A stretch of 60,996 nucleotides of DNA from a bacterium (GTDB taxonomy: Bacteria; Myxococcota_A; Bradymonadia; UBA7976; UBA1532), in NCBI GenBank assembly GCA_030426085.1, contig JAUHYW010000065.1:1-60996 (forward strand), written 5' to 3'. Positions 10,638 through 20,913 of this stretch are shown in pieces; the stretch's first letter is position 1, and every line of letters begins with the position of its first letter. Below the pieces are notes generated by a model. The model saw only the letters and a list, made by a program, of their open reading frames with translations. It was not told the DNA's origin and did no database searches. Both the position numbers and the translations under genes were made by a program.

Positions 10638-13325
10638 TCAGCGGATGTAGAGGTAGTTGTAGTCGACCCGGTGGTCGACGTTGCTGAACAAGGCATAGAT
10701 GTTGCCATTGTCGTGCAGCATGCTGAGTTGATAGCAGTCGGTGTACCAGAAGCCGCCGTTGAGCCCGACGTTCTCCGACGAGCAGTTGCGGCCCCAGGTG
10801 TCGTTGTCCCGATCGAGCGTGGTGAAGCGGGCCCCGCGCATGTTGTCGATGAGGCCCCGGGCGCCGGCGACGACCGCGTCCCAGGTCCAGGGGTGGCCCT
10901 CGGCGGCGGTGCCGATCCGCATGTTGCGCACCTTCACGTCGTCCCGGTTGGTCTGGGACCAGAAGACGTTGTTCGGGTGGGCGGTGGTCAGGGCGTTCCA
11001 TTGCACCAATGGCATCCAGAAGGCCCCGGCGTCGGTCCGCGTGCTGCCATAGCCATGGGTCGAGTAGGCGGCCCAGGTGCCCCGGCGGATGAGGTCGCGC
11101 TCGGCGGCGCCCAGCTCGGCGGCGACGGTCTTGGCCACCAGGGTCCAGCCGCCGCCGTCGCTCTCCATATCGCACCAGGTCAACACCGCGTCGGTGGGAT
11201 CGCCGGCGTTGGGATCGATCCAGTAGCGCCCGCTCCCAACGCTCTCTCCCGCGTCGCGGATCTGGATGCAGCTCCGTCGCAGCGCGTCGGGGCGCGGCGG
11301 ATCGGGGTCGGGGCGCAGGTAGATCTCGTCGAAGTCGACCCGGTGGTCGACGTTGCTGAACAAGGCGTACACGTTGCCATTGCTGTGCAGCATGCTGAGC
11401 TGATGGCAGTCGTCGTACCAGAAGCCGCCGTTGAGCCCGACGTTCTCCGACGAGCAGTTGCGGCCCCAGGTGTCGTTGTCCCGGTCGAGCGTGGTGAAGG
11501 TGTCGCCCCGCAGCCCGGCGATGATCTCCCGGTGGCCGGGCACCCCGCCCAGCCAGTCCCAGGCGTGGGCCGCGCCGGCGTCGGCGACGGTGAAGCCGCG
11601 CACCCGCACCGAGTCGCGGTTGGTGCGCGACCAGAAGGTGGTGTTGGGGAAGCGGCTGGTCAGCGTATGCCAATGGCGCAGGGGCAGCCAGTAGATCGGC
11701 GAGGCGGGGTCGGGGTCGCCGTAGCCGGTGTCGCTGTAGACCGTCCAGGTGCCCCGGCGGATGGTGTCCCGCTGCTCGGGGGTCAGCCCGGCAGAGACCG
11801 TGCGCGCGGTCAGCGTCCAGCCGCCGCCGTCGGTGAGCATGTCGCAGTAGGTGCGGAAGGCATCGGCCGCGTTGCCCCCGTTGGGATCGATCCAATACAC
11901 CCCGTTCTCTTCGACGCCCTGCTCGAGCAGGTCGAGGCAGTGCAGGCCGGCCACGTCCCGGGTGCTGCCGGGGCCGCCGCCCGCGCCGCCGCCGGCCCCG
12001 AACGGGCTCCACGCCTCGCCGTCGCAGCCCTCGAAGCGGGCGCCGGTCCAGCGGATGGTGCCGGCCGTCGCCGCGTCGCAGTCGTCGTCGCCGCCCTGCA
12101 CCACGCCCCGGGAGAGCGGCTGCCAGCGGGCGCCGTCGAAGGCCATCACCCCTCGCACGCGGTCGTAGTAGACGGTGCCCTCGACCGGATCGGCCGGCGG
12201 CGCCGCCCGCGGGGCCAGCTCGACCTGCTGCACCCGGGCGGCGCTCGATCGGACGTCCCCCGCCACGTCCAGCGCGACCCCCGGGGCGTCGACGCCGATC
12301 CCGACCCGCCCGGCGACGGTGAGCGATCCCGCGGCGAGGGCCCCGTCGATCGCCGCGCCGCCGCCGACGGCCACATCACCCCGCACGGTGAGCGATCCGG
12401 CGGTGCCGGTGTCCCGGTCGGCCCGCATGAAGACGCTGCTGTCGAGGCCATCGACCCGATCGGCGTCGACCCCCGAGCCGGCCCCGTCCACCTGCTGAAG
12501 CAGATTGCGCACCTGATCGGCGGTGCGCACGAACTGGCTGCTGTCGAGGCCGTCGAGCCGGTCGGCGTCCAGCCCCGAGCCGGCCCCGTCCACCTGCTGG
12601 ATCAGATCGCGCACCTGATCGGCCGTGCGCACGAACTGGCTGCTGTCGATCCCGTCGAGCCGGTCGGCGTCCAGCCCCGATCCCTGGCCGTCGGCGCCCC
12701 GCAGCCGCTCGAGGATCTGCTCGGCGGTGCGCACGAACGCGGTCGAGTCGTGCCCGTCGAGCCGATCGGCGTCCAGCCCCGATCCCTGGCCGTCTACGGT
12801 GCGCAGCTTCGCCAGGAGGGTCGCCGGATCGTCGCCCTCGTCGTCGCCGCCCCCGCCGAGCCCCGCCGGATCACCCACCCAGCGGCCGTTCTCGTCGATG
12901 ACCAGCCCGAAGCCGGGGATGCTCACGCTGTTGGGGGTGATGTCGCCCACCGCGTCGAGCGCGACGTCGGCGGTGAAGGCGCCGGGCACCTTGGCGATCG
13001 GGGTCCGGGGGGCCAGCTCGGCGCCTCCGTCGATCGAGATCGCGAGGTACAGCCGGCCCCGACGGAAGAGCGCGGCGTCGAGCGGCTCGACGCTGCCCAC
13101 GGCGACGGCGTAGTAGCCTCCGACGAAGGGCACCGCGGGGTGGATCTCGTCGAAGAGCGCCGCCCCGCCCCGGTCGGCGGCGAAGAGCCGCAGGCGCACC
13201 CGGTGCTCGCCGTCGAGCGGGCGGCCCTCGTCGTCGAGGACCAGCCCCTCCTGGAAGAACTGGTCGGGCAGGGCGAGCCCGGTCAGCGGCATGAGCAGGA
13301 TCAGCGTGGCGATGAGCGTACGCAT
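10638..13325 (-). CDS. Secreted tail-fibre-like protein with two C-terminal fibrinogen-like (YCDM..GGGW) domains
   Basis: 895 aa with a cleavable signal peptide (about 1-19). About 20-125 is a beta-rich domain common at the start of myxobacterial fibre-like proteins, followed by a Gly/Asp linker. Residues about 178-315 carry four copies of a 34-aa unit with the core GSGLDADRLDG, like phage tail-fibre repeats, alternating with short helices. A coiled or beta stalk leads to two tandem domains, about 458-671 and 686-895. Each has the fibrinogen-related/GGGWT signature (CDMLTDGGGWTL and CDMESDGGGWTL), then W-G-R-N-C-S-S-E-N and GGFWYxDC, and ends on an almost identical HRVD block. Such domains bind sugars or acetylated groups in animal lectins; here the ligand is unknown. 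Probably a trimeric surface fibre with lectin-like tips. Confidence 0.85.
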   Translation of the reverse strand: MRTLIATLILLMPLTGLALPDQFFQEGLVLDDEGRPLDGEHRVRLRLFAADRGGAALFDEIHPAVPFVGGYYAVAVGSVEPLDAALFRRGRLYLAISIDGGAELAPRTPIAKVPGAFTADVALDAVGDITPNSVSIPGFGLVIDENGRWVGDPAGLGGGGDDEGDDPATLLAKLRTVDGQGSGLDADRLDGHDSTAFVRTAEQILERLRGADGQGSGLDADRLDGIDSSQFVRTADQVRDLIQQVDGAGSGLDADRLDGLDSSQFVRTADQVRNLLQQVDGAGSGVDADRVDGLDSSVFMRADRDTGTAGSLTVRGDVAVGGGAAIDGALAAGSLTVAGRVGIGVDAPGVALDVAGDVRSSAARVQQVELAPRAAPPADPVEGTVYYDRVRGVMAFDGARWQPLSRGVVQGGDDDCDAATAGTIRWTGARFEGCDGEAWSPFGAGGGAGGGPGSTRDVAGLHCLDLLEQGVEENGVYWIDPNGGNAADAFRTYCDMLTDGGGWTLTARTVSAGLTPEQRDTIRRGTWTVYSDTGYGDPDPASPIYWLPLRHWHTLTSRFPNTTFWSRTNRDSVRVRGFTVADAGAAHAWDWLGGVPGHREIIAGLRGDTFTTLDRDNDTWGRNCSSENVGLNGGFWYDDCHQLSMLHSNGNVYALFSNVDHRVDFDEIYLRPDPDPPRPDALRRSCIQIRDAGESVGSGRYWIDPNAGDPTDAVLTWCDMESDGGGWTLVAKTVAAELGAAERDLIRRGTWAAYSTHGYGSTRTDAGAFWMPLVQWNALTTAHPNNVFWSQTNRDDVKVRNMRIGTAAEGHPWTWDAVVAGARGLIDNMRGARFTTLDRDNDTWGRNCSSENVGLNGGFWYTDCYQLSMLHDNGNIYALFSNVDHRVDYNYLYIR

Positions 13326-13460
13326 GGTCGGCCCTCCCGGTCCGTAGGCTCCCGAAGTGTGCCTGATACGGATATTTTCATCAAAAGTGGAATATGAGCC
13401 CCGCGGCGGGGCCCGCGGAGCGGTGTCCCGTCGACCGCAGACGGGCTATCATCCGGCGGC
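13326..13460. promoter_or_regulatory. Divergent intergenic region between the fibre gene and the second kinase
   Basis: This 135-bp gap separates divergent starts at 13325 (minus) and 13461 (plus). It contains the most A+T-rich stretch nearby (about 13355-13395, with ATATTTTCATCAAAAG and GGAATATG), the natural place for back-to-back promoters. No clear -35/-10 pair or palindrome could be assigned. Confidence 0.45.
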
Positions 13461-16400
13461 ATGCGCGAGATCCCCCGCCAGATTGGCCCCTTCACCGTCG
13501 AGGCCCCCGCCGGCAAGGGCGCCACCGCCCAGGTCTGGCGGGCGGTGCACCGGCCGAGCGAGACCCCGGTGGCCATCAAGATCCTGACCCGGGGGGCCGA
13601 GGAGCCAGGCTGGCTGTCGGCCTTCGGGCGCGAGGTCCGGGCGGTGGCCCGGCTGGATCACCCGGCGATCATCCGGGTGCACGACTACGGCACCCTGCCC
13701 GCCGGGCTGGGCCCGGCGCTCGATCGGCGGATCCCCGACGGGGCGCCGTATCTGGTGATGGACTGGCACGGCGACGGCACCCTCGACGCCCGCCGGGGGC
13801 AGGTGCCCTTCGCCGTGATCCGGGCCGCGCTGCTGACGGTGCTCGACGCCCTGGCCCACGCCCACGCCCGGGGGGTGGTGCACCGCGATCTCAAGCCGGC
13901 CAACGTGCTGCTCGGCGCCCGGGGGCCGGTGCTGTCGGACTTCGGGCTGGTCTTCGGCCACGAGGCGCACGCCGGCGAAGCGGGCGCGCCGCTGCCCTCG
14001 GGCACCCCCAACTACATGGCCCCCGAGCAGGTCAGCCACGACTGGCGGGCGTTCGGGCCGTGGACCGATCTCTACGCGCTGGGCTGCCTGGGCTGGGCGC
14101 TGGCGTGCGGGCGGGCGCCGTTCGCCGGGCTGGGGGTCAACAGCATCATGCTGCACCACCTGCACCGCGATCCGCCCGAGATGCAGCCGGTGGTGCCGGT
14201 GCCGGCGGCGTTCGAGGGCTGGCTGCGGCGGCTGCTGGCCAAGTCCCCCGCCCGCCGCTTCCGGTTCGCGGCCGACGCCGCGGTCGCGCTGATGCAGATG
14301 TCGGCGCCCGTCGCGCCGGGTGAGGCTGCGGGATCGGCGCCGACGGAGGACGACGCGACCGTGCTGTCGCCCCCGGTCTTCGTGGCGCTGGGCGAGACGG
14401 CGTGGAGCCGGGGCCCCGTCGGCGACACCCGGCCGCCCCGCCCCGAGAACTGGCGCCGCCCGCCGGGGGTCGCCGCGCCCCACCTCGCCGGCTGCGGGCG
14501 CTCGCTGGCCGAGCTGCGCGAGATGCGGCTGCGCGGGCGCCACGCCGAGCGCGATCGGCTGTGGCGCCTGCTGGGTCAGGTCGTCGATGGGCGGGGCGCG
14601 CGGCTGGCGGTGCTCGACGGGCCGGCGGGCATCGGCAAGAGCCGGCTGATGGACTGGCTGGCCGAGCGGGCCCACGAGCTGGGGCAGGCCCGGACGGGCC
14701 ACGTCGCCTACGGGCCCGGCCCGGGGCCGGCCTACGGGCTGCGGCCGCTGTTCGCCCGCATGCTGCGGTTGGACGGCCTCGCGCCGGACGTCGCCGGGGC
14801 CCACATCGCCCGCCGCCTGGGGGTCGACGCGCCCCTGGCCGCGGCGCTGGCCGCCTTGCAGAGCCCCGATCTGCGGGCGACGGTGGACGGCTTCGGCATC
14901 GCGCTGGCCGAGCGGGAGGTGCCGACGACGATCATCGACGGGCTGGCGGCGGTCACCGCCGGGCGTCCGCTGGTGCTGCGCATCGACGACGCGCAGTGGG
15001 GTGATCCGGCGGTGCGGCTGGTGCAGCGGGTGCTCGACGACCACCCGGCGCTGCCGGTCCTGTTCGTGATGACCGCCCGCCCCCCGGCCCAGCCGGCCGA
15101 GCGGGCGACGGCGCGTATGCTCGAGGCCCTCACCCGGCGGCCGGCGGCGCTGCGCATCGCCCTGGGGCCGCTCGACCCCACCAGCCAGGGCCGCAGCGCC
15201 GGCGACCGGCTGACGCTCGACCCCGAGACCGGGCGCCGGCTGGTCGAGCTGACCCGGGGCAACCCGCTGTTCGCCGGCGAGCTGCTGCGCCACTGGCTGC
15301 ACACCGACGCGCTGACCGGCACCGCCGACGGGCACCGGCTGACCGATCCCACGCCCCAGCCGCCGACCCTGAGCCACTTGATCCGTATGCGGCTCGACGC
15401 GCTGCTCGCCGGCCTGATCCCCGATCCGAGCCCGGCGCTGGAGCTGGCGGCGGTGCTGGGGACCATCGTCGATCCGACGGAGTGGGCCGCGGTGCGCGAG
15501 CAGGCCGGCGCGCCCGATCCGGCGGCGGCGGTGGAGCGGCTGCTGGACGCGGGGCTGGTCGAGCAGAGCGGCGCCGGGCTGGTCTTCCGTCACGCGGTGA
15601 TGCGCGAGGCGCTGCGCGATCGGGCGCGGGACGCCGGCCGGCTCGCCCGGTGGCACGAGGCGTGCGCCGCGGGGCTGGCGGTGCACGGGGCCCGCCACGA
15701 CCGCCCGCCCGATCCGGTGCGCCGGGCGCTGCACCTCGAGGCGGCGGGGCACGCGGGGGCGGCCTTCCCCTGCTGGCAGGCGGCGATCGAGGCCGCCGAG
15801 GACGCCTGGGGCGCGGTGACCGCGGCCGACACCGAGCTGCTCGCCGGGGCGATGCGGACCGGGCGCCGGATGGGGCTCACCCCGACCGATCCGGCGTGGC
15901 TGTCGCTCAAGATCTCGTGGTCGGCCCACCTCAACGGCCTGCGCCGGGGGCTGGGGCTGCGCCACGCCCGGCAGGCGGTCGATCGGGCGCTGCGCCGGGA
16001 TCGGGCCACCGCCGCCCGGGCCCTGCGCCAGTACGCCCGCTGCCTGCGGGACAAGGGCGATCTGGCGGGGGCCGACGCCCGGCTGGCCGACTCCGAGGCG
16101 CTGTGCGAGGCGCTGGGCGAGCCCATCTCGCTGGGCGCCACCCGGCTGCTGCGGGCGATGAACGCCTACCTGCGCGACGACCTCGACACCGCCGAGGCGC
16201 TGCTGGCGGCGCTGCTGCGGCGGCTGGCCGACAAGTCGGTGCCCCGGGTGCCCAAGCGGCGCTTGCAGATGACCAACGCCTGGAACCAGCTCGGCGAGAT
16301 CCGCCGGCGGCGGGGCGATCTGGAGGCCGCCGCCAAAGCGTATCGCCAGGCGCTGCGCATCCTCGGGCCCGACGACACCTTTCTGCCGGCGCTGCTTCAG

Positions 16401-16778
16401 CTCAATCTGGCGCTCATCGATCTGGCCCGGGACGACCCCGACGCCGCCCGCAAGCGGGCCCGCCGGGCGCACCCCCGGCTGGTGCGGGCGGGCAACCCCC
16501 GCTACCGGATCTACGCCGAGGCGGTGCTGCTCGCCTGCGCCGCCGAGGCGGGCGACGGGGCGGCCTGGGATCGGGCGTGGGGCGGCCTGGGGCCGGTGCG
16601 GGCGCTGGACTTCGTGTATCTGGACGTGGCCCGGCTGCTCGACCGGGCCGGGCGGCGGGGCGCGGAGGCGCTGGCGGCCCGAGCGGCCTCGGCCCGGGCC
16701 ATCGCGATCCGCCAGTATCGGGCGCTGGGGCGGGTCGCCGAAGCCGACGCGCTCGCGGCGCTCACCCCCGAGGCATGA
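13461..16778 (+). CDS. Ser/Thr protein kinase fused to an AAA-type (STAND-like) ATPase and TPR region
   Basis: 1105 aa, no signal peptide or membrane segment, so probably cytoplasmic. The kinase domain (about 8-280) has K40 in VAIK, HRD with D143, DFG at D160 and an APEQ motif. A linker of about 80 residues leads to an AAA_16/NB-ARC-like ATPase with P-loop GPAGIGKS (Lys 393) and Walker B at about 508 (IDDAQW). The rest is helical and TPR-like. This is the familiar myxobacterial kinase-ATPase-TPR design, often annotated as PknK/PknD-like, where the NTPase and TPR parts act as sensor or scaffold. No Shine-Dalgarno sequence is obvious before ATG 13461, but no earlier in-frame start was seen. It converges on the PfkB gene with a 25-bp gap containing a hairpin. 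Confidence 0.9.
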   Translation: MREIPRQIGPFTVEAPAGKGATAQVWRAVHRPSETPVAIKILTRGAEEPGWLSAFGREVRAVARLDHPAIIRVHDYGTLPAGLGPALDRRIPDGAPYLVMDWHGDGTLDARRGQVPFAVIRAALLTVLDALAHAHARGVVHRDLKPANVLLGARGPVLSDFGLVFGHEAHAGEAGAPLPSGTPNYMAPEQVSHDWRAFGPWTDLYALGCLGWALACGRAPFAGLGVNSIMLHHLHRDPPEMQPVVPVPAAFEGWLRRLLAKSPARRFRFAADAAVALMQMSAPVAPGEAAGSAPTEDDATVLSPPVFVALGETAWSRGPVGDTRPPRPENWRRPPGVAAPHLAGCGRSLAELREMRLRGRHAERDRLWRLLGQVVDGRGARLAVLDGPAGIGKSRLMDWLAERAHELGQARTGHVAYGPGPGPAYGLRPLFARMLRLDGLAPDVAGAHIARRLGVDAPLAAALAALQSPDLRATVDGFGIALAEREVPTTIIDGLAAVTAGRPLVLRIDDAQWGDPAVRLVQRVLDDHPALPVLFVMTARPPAQPAERATARMLEALTRRPAALRIALGPLDPTSQGRSAGDRLTLDPETGRRLVELTRGNPLFAGELLRHWLHTDALTGTADGHRLTDPTPQPPTLSHLIRMRLDALLAGLIPDPSPALELAAVLGTIVDPTEWAAVREQAGAPDPAAAVERLLDAGLVEQSGAGLVFRHAVMREALRDRARDAGRLARWHEACAAGLAVHGARHDRPPDPVRRALHLEAAGHAGAAFPCWQAAIEAAEDAWGAVTAADTELLAGAMRTGRRMGLTPTDPAWLSLKISWSAHLNGLRRGLGLRHARQAVDRALRRDRATAARALRQYARCLRDKGDLAGADARLADSEALCEALGEPISLGATRLLRAMNAYLRDDLDTAEALLAALLRRLADKSVPRVPKRRLQMTNAWNQLGEIRRRRGDLEAAAKAYRQALRILGPDDTFLPALLQLNLALIDLARDDPDAARKRARRAHPRLVRAGNPRYRIYAEAVLLACAAEAGDGAAWDRAWGGLGPVRALDFVYLDVARLLDRAGRRGAEALAARAASARAIAIRQYRALGRVAEADALAALTPEA

Positions 16779-16780
16779 CC

Positions 16781-16795
16781 CCCCGGGCTCCGGGG
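16781..16795. terminator. Short G+C-rich hairpin between convergent genes
   Basis: CCCCGG-GCT-CCGGGG is a perfect 6-bp stem with a 3-nt loop, lying exactly between the stop codons of the kinase (16778) and the PfkB gene (16804). There is no T tract, so a bidirectional terminator role is inferred from position only. Confidence 0.4.
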
Positions 16796-16803
16796 CGGTT
16801 CGC

Positions 16804-17709
16804 TCAGGGGCGGATCAGGATGAGCAGCTCTTCGAGCCGGGCCTCGACGTGGGCCCGCTCGACGGTCATCACCTTGTCCAGGCTGAAGCCCTGACAGGCG
16901 AAGCTGGCCATCACGGTGCCGGTCAGCACCGCCCGGCGCAGCGCGGGCAGATCGACCGCGCCGTCGGCGGCGAGGCTGCCCATGACCCCCGCGGCGAAGG
17001 TGTCCCCCGCCCCGGTCGGGTCGATGACCTCGCGCAGCGGCACCGCCGGCACGAAGAAGGTGCCCTCGGGGTGGAACAGCAGCGCCCCGTAGGCCCCCCG
17101 CTTGACGATGAGGATCTTCGGCCCCATCGCCCGCACCGCGTCGGCCGCCTTGAAGATGTTGTCGTCCCCGGCGAGCTGGCGGGCCTCGGTCTCGTTGATG
17201 ACCAGCAGATCGATGCGGGCGAGCACCTCGAGCAGCGCCTCGCGCTCGCCGTCGATCCAGAAGTTCATCGTATCGGCCCCCACCAGCCGCGGCGCGTCGA
17301 TCTGATCGAGCACGTCGAGCTGCAATCGGGGGTGGATGTTGCCCAGGAACACGATCGGGGTGCTGCGCCAGTCGGCGGGGATCTTCGGCTCGAAGTGCTC
17401 GAAGACGTTGAGCTGGGTGTCGAGCGTCTCGGCGTCGGCGTCCTCCGCCGCGTAGCGCCCCTTCCAGCGGAAGGTCGGGCCCTCGACCCGCTCCAGCCCC
17501 TTCAGGTCGACCCCCCGCGCTTCGAGCGCCTCGAGGTGGGCCTCGGGGAAGTCGTCACCCACCACCGCCACCAGCCGGATCGGCGCGAAGAGGCTCGCGC
17601 TCGCGCTGAAGTAGTTCGCCGAGCCGCCCAGGGCGCCCTCGCGCACCCCGTGGGGCGTCTCGAGATCGTCGAACGCGACGCTGCCGACCACCAGGATCCC
17701 ATCGGCCAT
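16804..17709 (-). CDS. PfkB-family carbohydrate/nucleoside kinase
   Basis: 301 aa, the usual length for ribokinase/adenosine kinase relatives. The protein starts MADGILVVGS, has an N-terminal glycine-rich GGSANYF segment, and carries the PfkB signature DPTGAGDTFAAG at about 230-241, whose second Asp is the expected catalytic base. The open frame extends upstream inside mtnP, but ATG 17709 is the natural start: it overlaps the mtnP stop by one base (TGATG), implying translational coupling. The neighbour makes adenine and 5-methylthioribose-1-phosphate, so a role in nucleoside or ribose salvage is plausible. The substrate cannot be read from sequence; adenosine kinase or a sugar kinase are both possible. 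Confidence 0.88.
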   Translation of the reverse strand: MADGILVVGSVAFDDLETPHGVREGALGGSANYFSASASLFAPIRLVAVVGDDFPEAHLEALEARGVDLKGLERVEGPTFRWKGRYAAEDADAETLDTQLNVFEHFEPKIPADWRSTPIVFLGNIHPRLQLDVLDQIDAPRLVGADTMNFWIDGEREALLEVLARIDLLVINETEARQLAGDDNIFKAADAVRAMGPKILIVKRGAYGALLFHPEGTFFVPAVPLREVIDPTGAGDTFAAGVMGSLAADGAVDLPALRRAVLTGTVMASFACQGFSLDKVMTVERAHVEARLEELLILIRP

Positions 17710-18611
17710 CAGATCTGCTCCCCGGGCCACACATAGTCCCCGCAGATGAGCTGCAACCGGCGCCGGGTCTCCGGCGGGATGCGCTCGGCGGGGGTCATCA
17801 CCGCCATGCCGTGCCCCAGGGCCGAGTGGCTGGGCCACTGGATGTGACCCAGGGTCGCCAGCCGCCGGCACAGCGCGCGGATCACCGACTTGGCGGTGGC
17901 CACGTTCTGCTTGATCACCGCGATGACCGCCTCGACGCTGACCTCGCCGTGCTCGGCGTGCCAGCAGTCGTAGTCGGTCGACAGGGCCAGGGTGGCATAG
18001 GCCAGCTCGGCCTCCCGGGCCAGCCGGGCTTCGGGCAGGTTCGTCATGCCGACGATGTCGCAGCCCCACGCGCGGTAGAGGTGGCTCTCGGCCTTCGTCG
18101 AGAAGGTCGGGCCCTCGATGCAGACATAGGTGCCGCCGTCGTGCACCTTCGCCCCCACCTCGCCCACCGCCGCGAGCAGCTCGGCCCGCAAGCCCTGCTC
18201 GTAGGGCTCGCCGAACTGCACATGCGCCGCGCAGCCCTCGCCGAAGAAGCTCGACGGGCGGGTGCGGGTGCGATCGATGAGCTGGTCCGGCACGACGAGG
18301 TGGCCCGGCTCGATGTCCTCGCGCAGCGAGCCGACCGCCGAGATCGACAGCACGGACCGGACGCCGAGCTTCTTGAGGCCCCAGATGTTGGCCCGGTAGG
18401 GCACCTCGGTGGGCAGGTGGCGGTGGCCTTTGCCGTGGCGGGGCACGAACACGCAGCGCACGCCCTCGAGGGTGCCCACCACGAAGGCGTCCGACGTCGA
18501 GCCGAACGGGGTGTCGAGGCTGACCTCCTCGACGTCGCTCAGCCCCTCGATGTCGTAGAGGCCGCTGCCGCCGATGACGCCGACGGTCACGATCCCGGTG
18601 CCTTCTGCCAT
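17709..18611 (-). CDS. mtnP: S-methyl-5'-thioadenosine phosphorylase
   Basis: 300 aa, full length for the MTAP/PNP family. It cleaves 5'-methylthioadenosine with phosphate to adenine and 5-methylthioribose-1-phosphate in the methionine/polyamine salvage route, in the cytoplasm. Recognisable features are the phosphate-binding GVIGGSGLYD start, RHGKGH, PTEVPYRANIWGLK, and the purine-site region CIEGPTFSTKAES followed by DIVGMTNLPEA. The start at 18611 follows a purine-rich GGGGGAGAGC sequence. It is the first gene of a coupled pair with the PfkB kinase. Related activities on adenosine or inosine cannot be ruled out from sequence. Confidence 0.93.
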   Translation of the reverse strand: MAEGTGIVTVGVIGGSGLYDIEGLSDVEEVSLDTPFGSTSDAFVVGTLEGVRCVFVPRHGKGHRHLPTEVPYRANIWGLKKLGVRSVLSISAVGSLREDIEPGHLVVPDQLIDRTRTRPSSFFGEGCAAHVQFGEPYEQGLRAELLAAVGEVGAKVHDGGTYVCIEGPTFSTKAESHLYRAWGCDIVGMTNLPEARLAREAELAYATLALSTDYDCWHAEHGEVSVEAVIAVIKQNVATAKSVIRALCRRLATLGHIQWPSHSALGHGMAVMTPAERIPPETRRRLQLICGDYVWPGEQI

Positions 18612-18639
18612 GCTCTCCCCCTCTCCCGCCGCGGCGGAT

Positions 18640-19701
<1,062 letters not shown>

Positions 19702-19933
19702 CGCGGCCCTCGTCGTGAGCGGCGCGCATGATGCACGAACGCCCGCGACGCGGCAAGGGGCGACCGCCGGGCGGGGCCGTGAACCGGCGGCCGGGGGACG
19801 TGAACCGCGATCCGTGAACCGGGCTTCACGGGCGGGGCCATCGGCGGCGTCCGGCGGGCCCCGGCGGTGTGGCACGGCGGCTGCAATCCCCTCTCGGCGA
19901 CAACGGCCGACGGCCACATCCTCGGAGAATCCC

Positions 19934-20419
19934 ATGAAGCTGTTCACCGCCGCCCTCGCCGCGTTCGCCCTGACCCTGTCCGCCGCCCACGCCGCGAGCC
20001 CGCCCGACATCGAGACCCGGGTCCTGCACGACGACAGCCCCGAGTGCTTCGAAGTCATCGCCTACGACTGGTCGCCGGGCGGTCGCCTCGACGTCGCCAA
20101 CGACTGCGAGGCCACCGTCACCCTGATCTGCCCCCTCGTCGGCGCCTGCCGGGTCGACGACGAGGCGGATCCCACCGATCGCATCGAGGTGCTGCCCGGA
20201 GACGCCCCCACCGTGCACGTGCCCGTGGGCAGCGCCGAGCTGGGCTGGGAGAGCGCGGGCGAGAGCGGCGTCATCGCGTACGTGACCAGCGACCCCTACA
20301 CCATCGAGTGCGGCATGGGCATGGGCTGCGACGCCTCGGGCGGGCAGAGCGCGCCCGCGTGGCTGGCCCTGGCGCTCTTCGGTCTGGGCCTCGGCCTGCG
20401 CCGGGCGCGGCGCGCCTGA
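19934..20419 (+). CDS. Small exported protein with MYXO-CTERM-like C-terminus
   Basis: 161 aa with a clear signal peptide (MKLFTAALAAFALTLSAAHA). The mature part is acidic and Cys-containing with no domain I recognise. The C-terminus (a GC pair, then APAWLALALFGLGLGL and RRARRA) is the pattern of MYXO-CTERM sorting signals: Cys, hydrophobic helix, Arg cluster. It is probably anchored to or displayed on the outer surface. ATG 19934 is chosen over upstream in-frame starts because it begins the signal peptide; TCGGAGAA lies 5 nt upstream. It ends 14 bp before the convergent PIN gene. Confidence 0.85.
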   Translation: MKLFTAALAAFALTLSAAHAASPPDIETRVLHDDSPECFEVIAYDWSPGGRLDVANDCEATVTLICPLVGACRVDDEADPTDRIEVLPGDAPTVHVPVGSAELGWESAGESGVIAYVTSDPYTIECGMGMGCDASGGQSAPAWLALALFGLGLGLRRARRA

Positions 20420-20433
20420 GCGGCGGCGGCTGG

Positions 20434-20913
20434 CTACTCGGCTACGGGGGCGCCCTGCCGGGCCCGGGTCGGCGCGACCAGCGCGTCCAGCATCTGGCGG
20501 GGATCGCAGCAACGCATGCCGGCCTCGGCGCACAGCGCGTGCATGCCCACGTCAAGCGTCACGACGGCGTGCACACCCCGGGCGAGCGCGCAGCCGACGA
20601 TCAAGGCATCGTACTTGATGTAGTGCTCGCGCAGGCCCATGTACCGCCGCACATCGCGCAGCAGGGTCTCGGGCATGGTCGCCGCGCAGCACTCCGCAGC
20701 CCGGCGGGTGAAAGGCACGACGTCGAACGGGGCCGCGGTGAGGCCGCCTGCGCCGCGGCCCATCTCGGCGAGCGTCGGCGCGGCCATGTGGACCGGGATC
20801 CCGCCAGCCGAGGCCGCGTCCAGCAGCCGCCGACATGCATCTGCCGGCTCGTCGTGTCGCTGTCCCAGCGCCCGGATCCAGATGCCCGTGTCGAGCAAGA
20901 GGCCCCGCGTCAT
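20434..20913 (-). CDS. PIN-domain nuclease (VapC-like)
   Basis: 159 aa, near the usual PIN toxin size. The acidic residues expected for the metal site are present: D8 (LLLDTGIW), E50 (TLAEM), D102 (YDALIVG) and D121 (TLDVGMH). PIN domains cut RNA and are often toxins of type II toxin-antitoxin pairs. ATG 20913 overlaps the stop of the upstream gene in a 4-nt ATGA, so the two are translationally coupled. The longer open frame upstream (to 21816) is an artefact of G+C richness. Being second after a larger gene is consistent with antitoxin-first order, but the partner is not a recognisable antitoxin. Confidence 0.85.
   Translation of the reverse strand: MTRGLLLDTGIWIRALGQRHDEPADACRRLLDAASAGGIPVHMAAPTLAEMGRGAGGLTAAPFDVVPFTRRAAECCAATMPETLLRDVRRYMGLREHYIKYDALIVGCALARGVHAVVTLDVGMHALCAEAGMRCCDPRQMLDALVAPTRARQGAPVAE

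Noticed and set aside
10638-13325. Prophage tail-fibre gene
   Set aside because: It has a signal peptide, eukaryote-like lectin domains and no phage neighbours.
16804-18069. Extended N-terminus of the PfkB protein
   Set aside because: The extension lies inside mtnP in another frame; the real start overlaps the mtnP stop at 17709.
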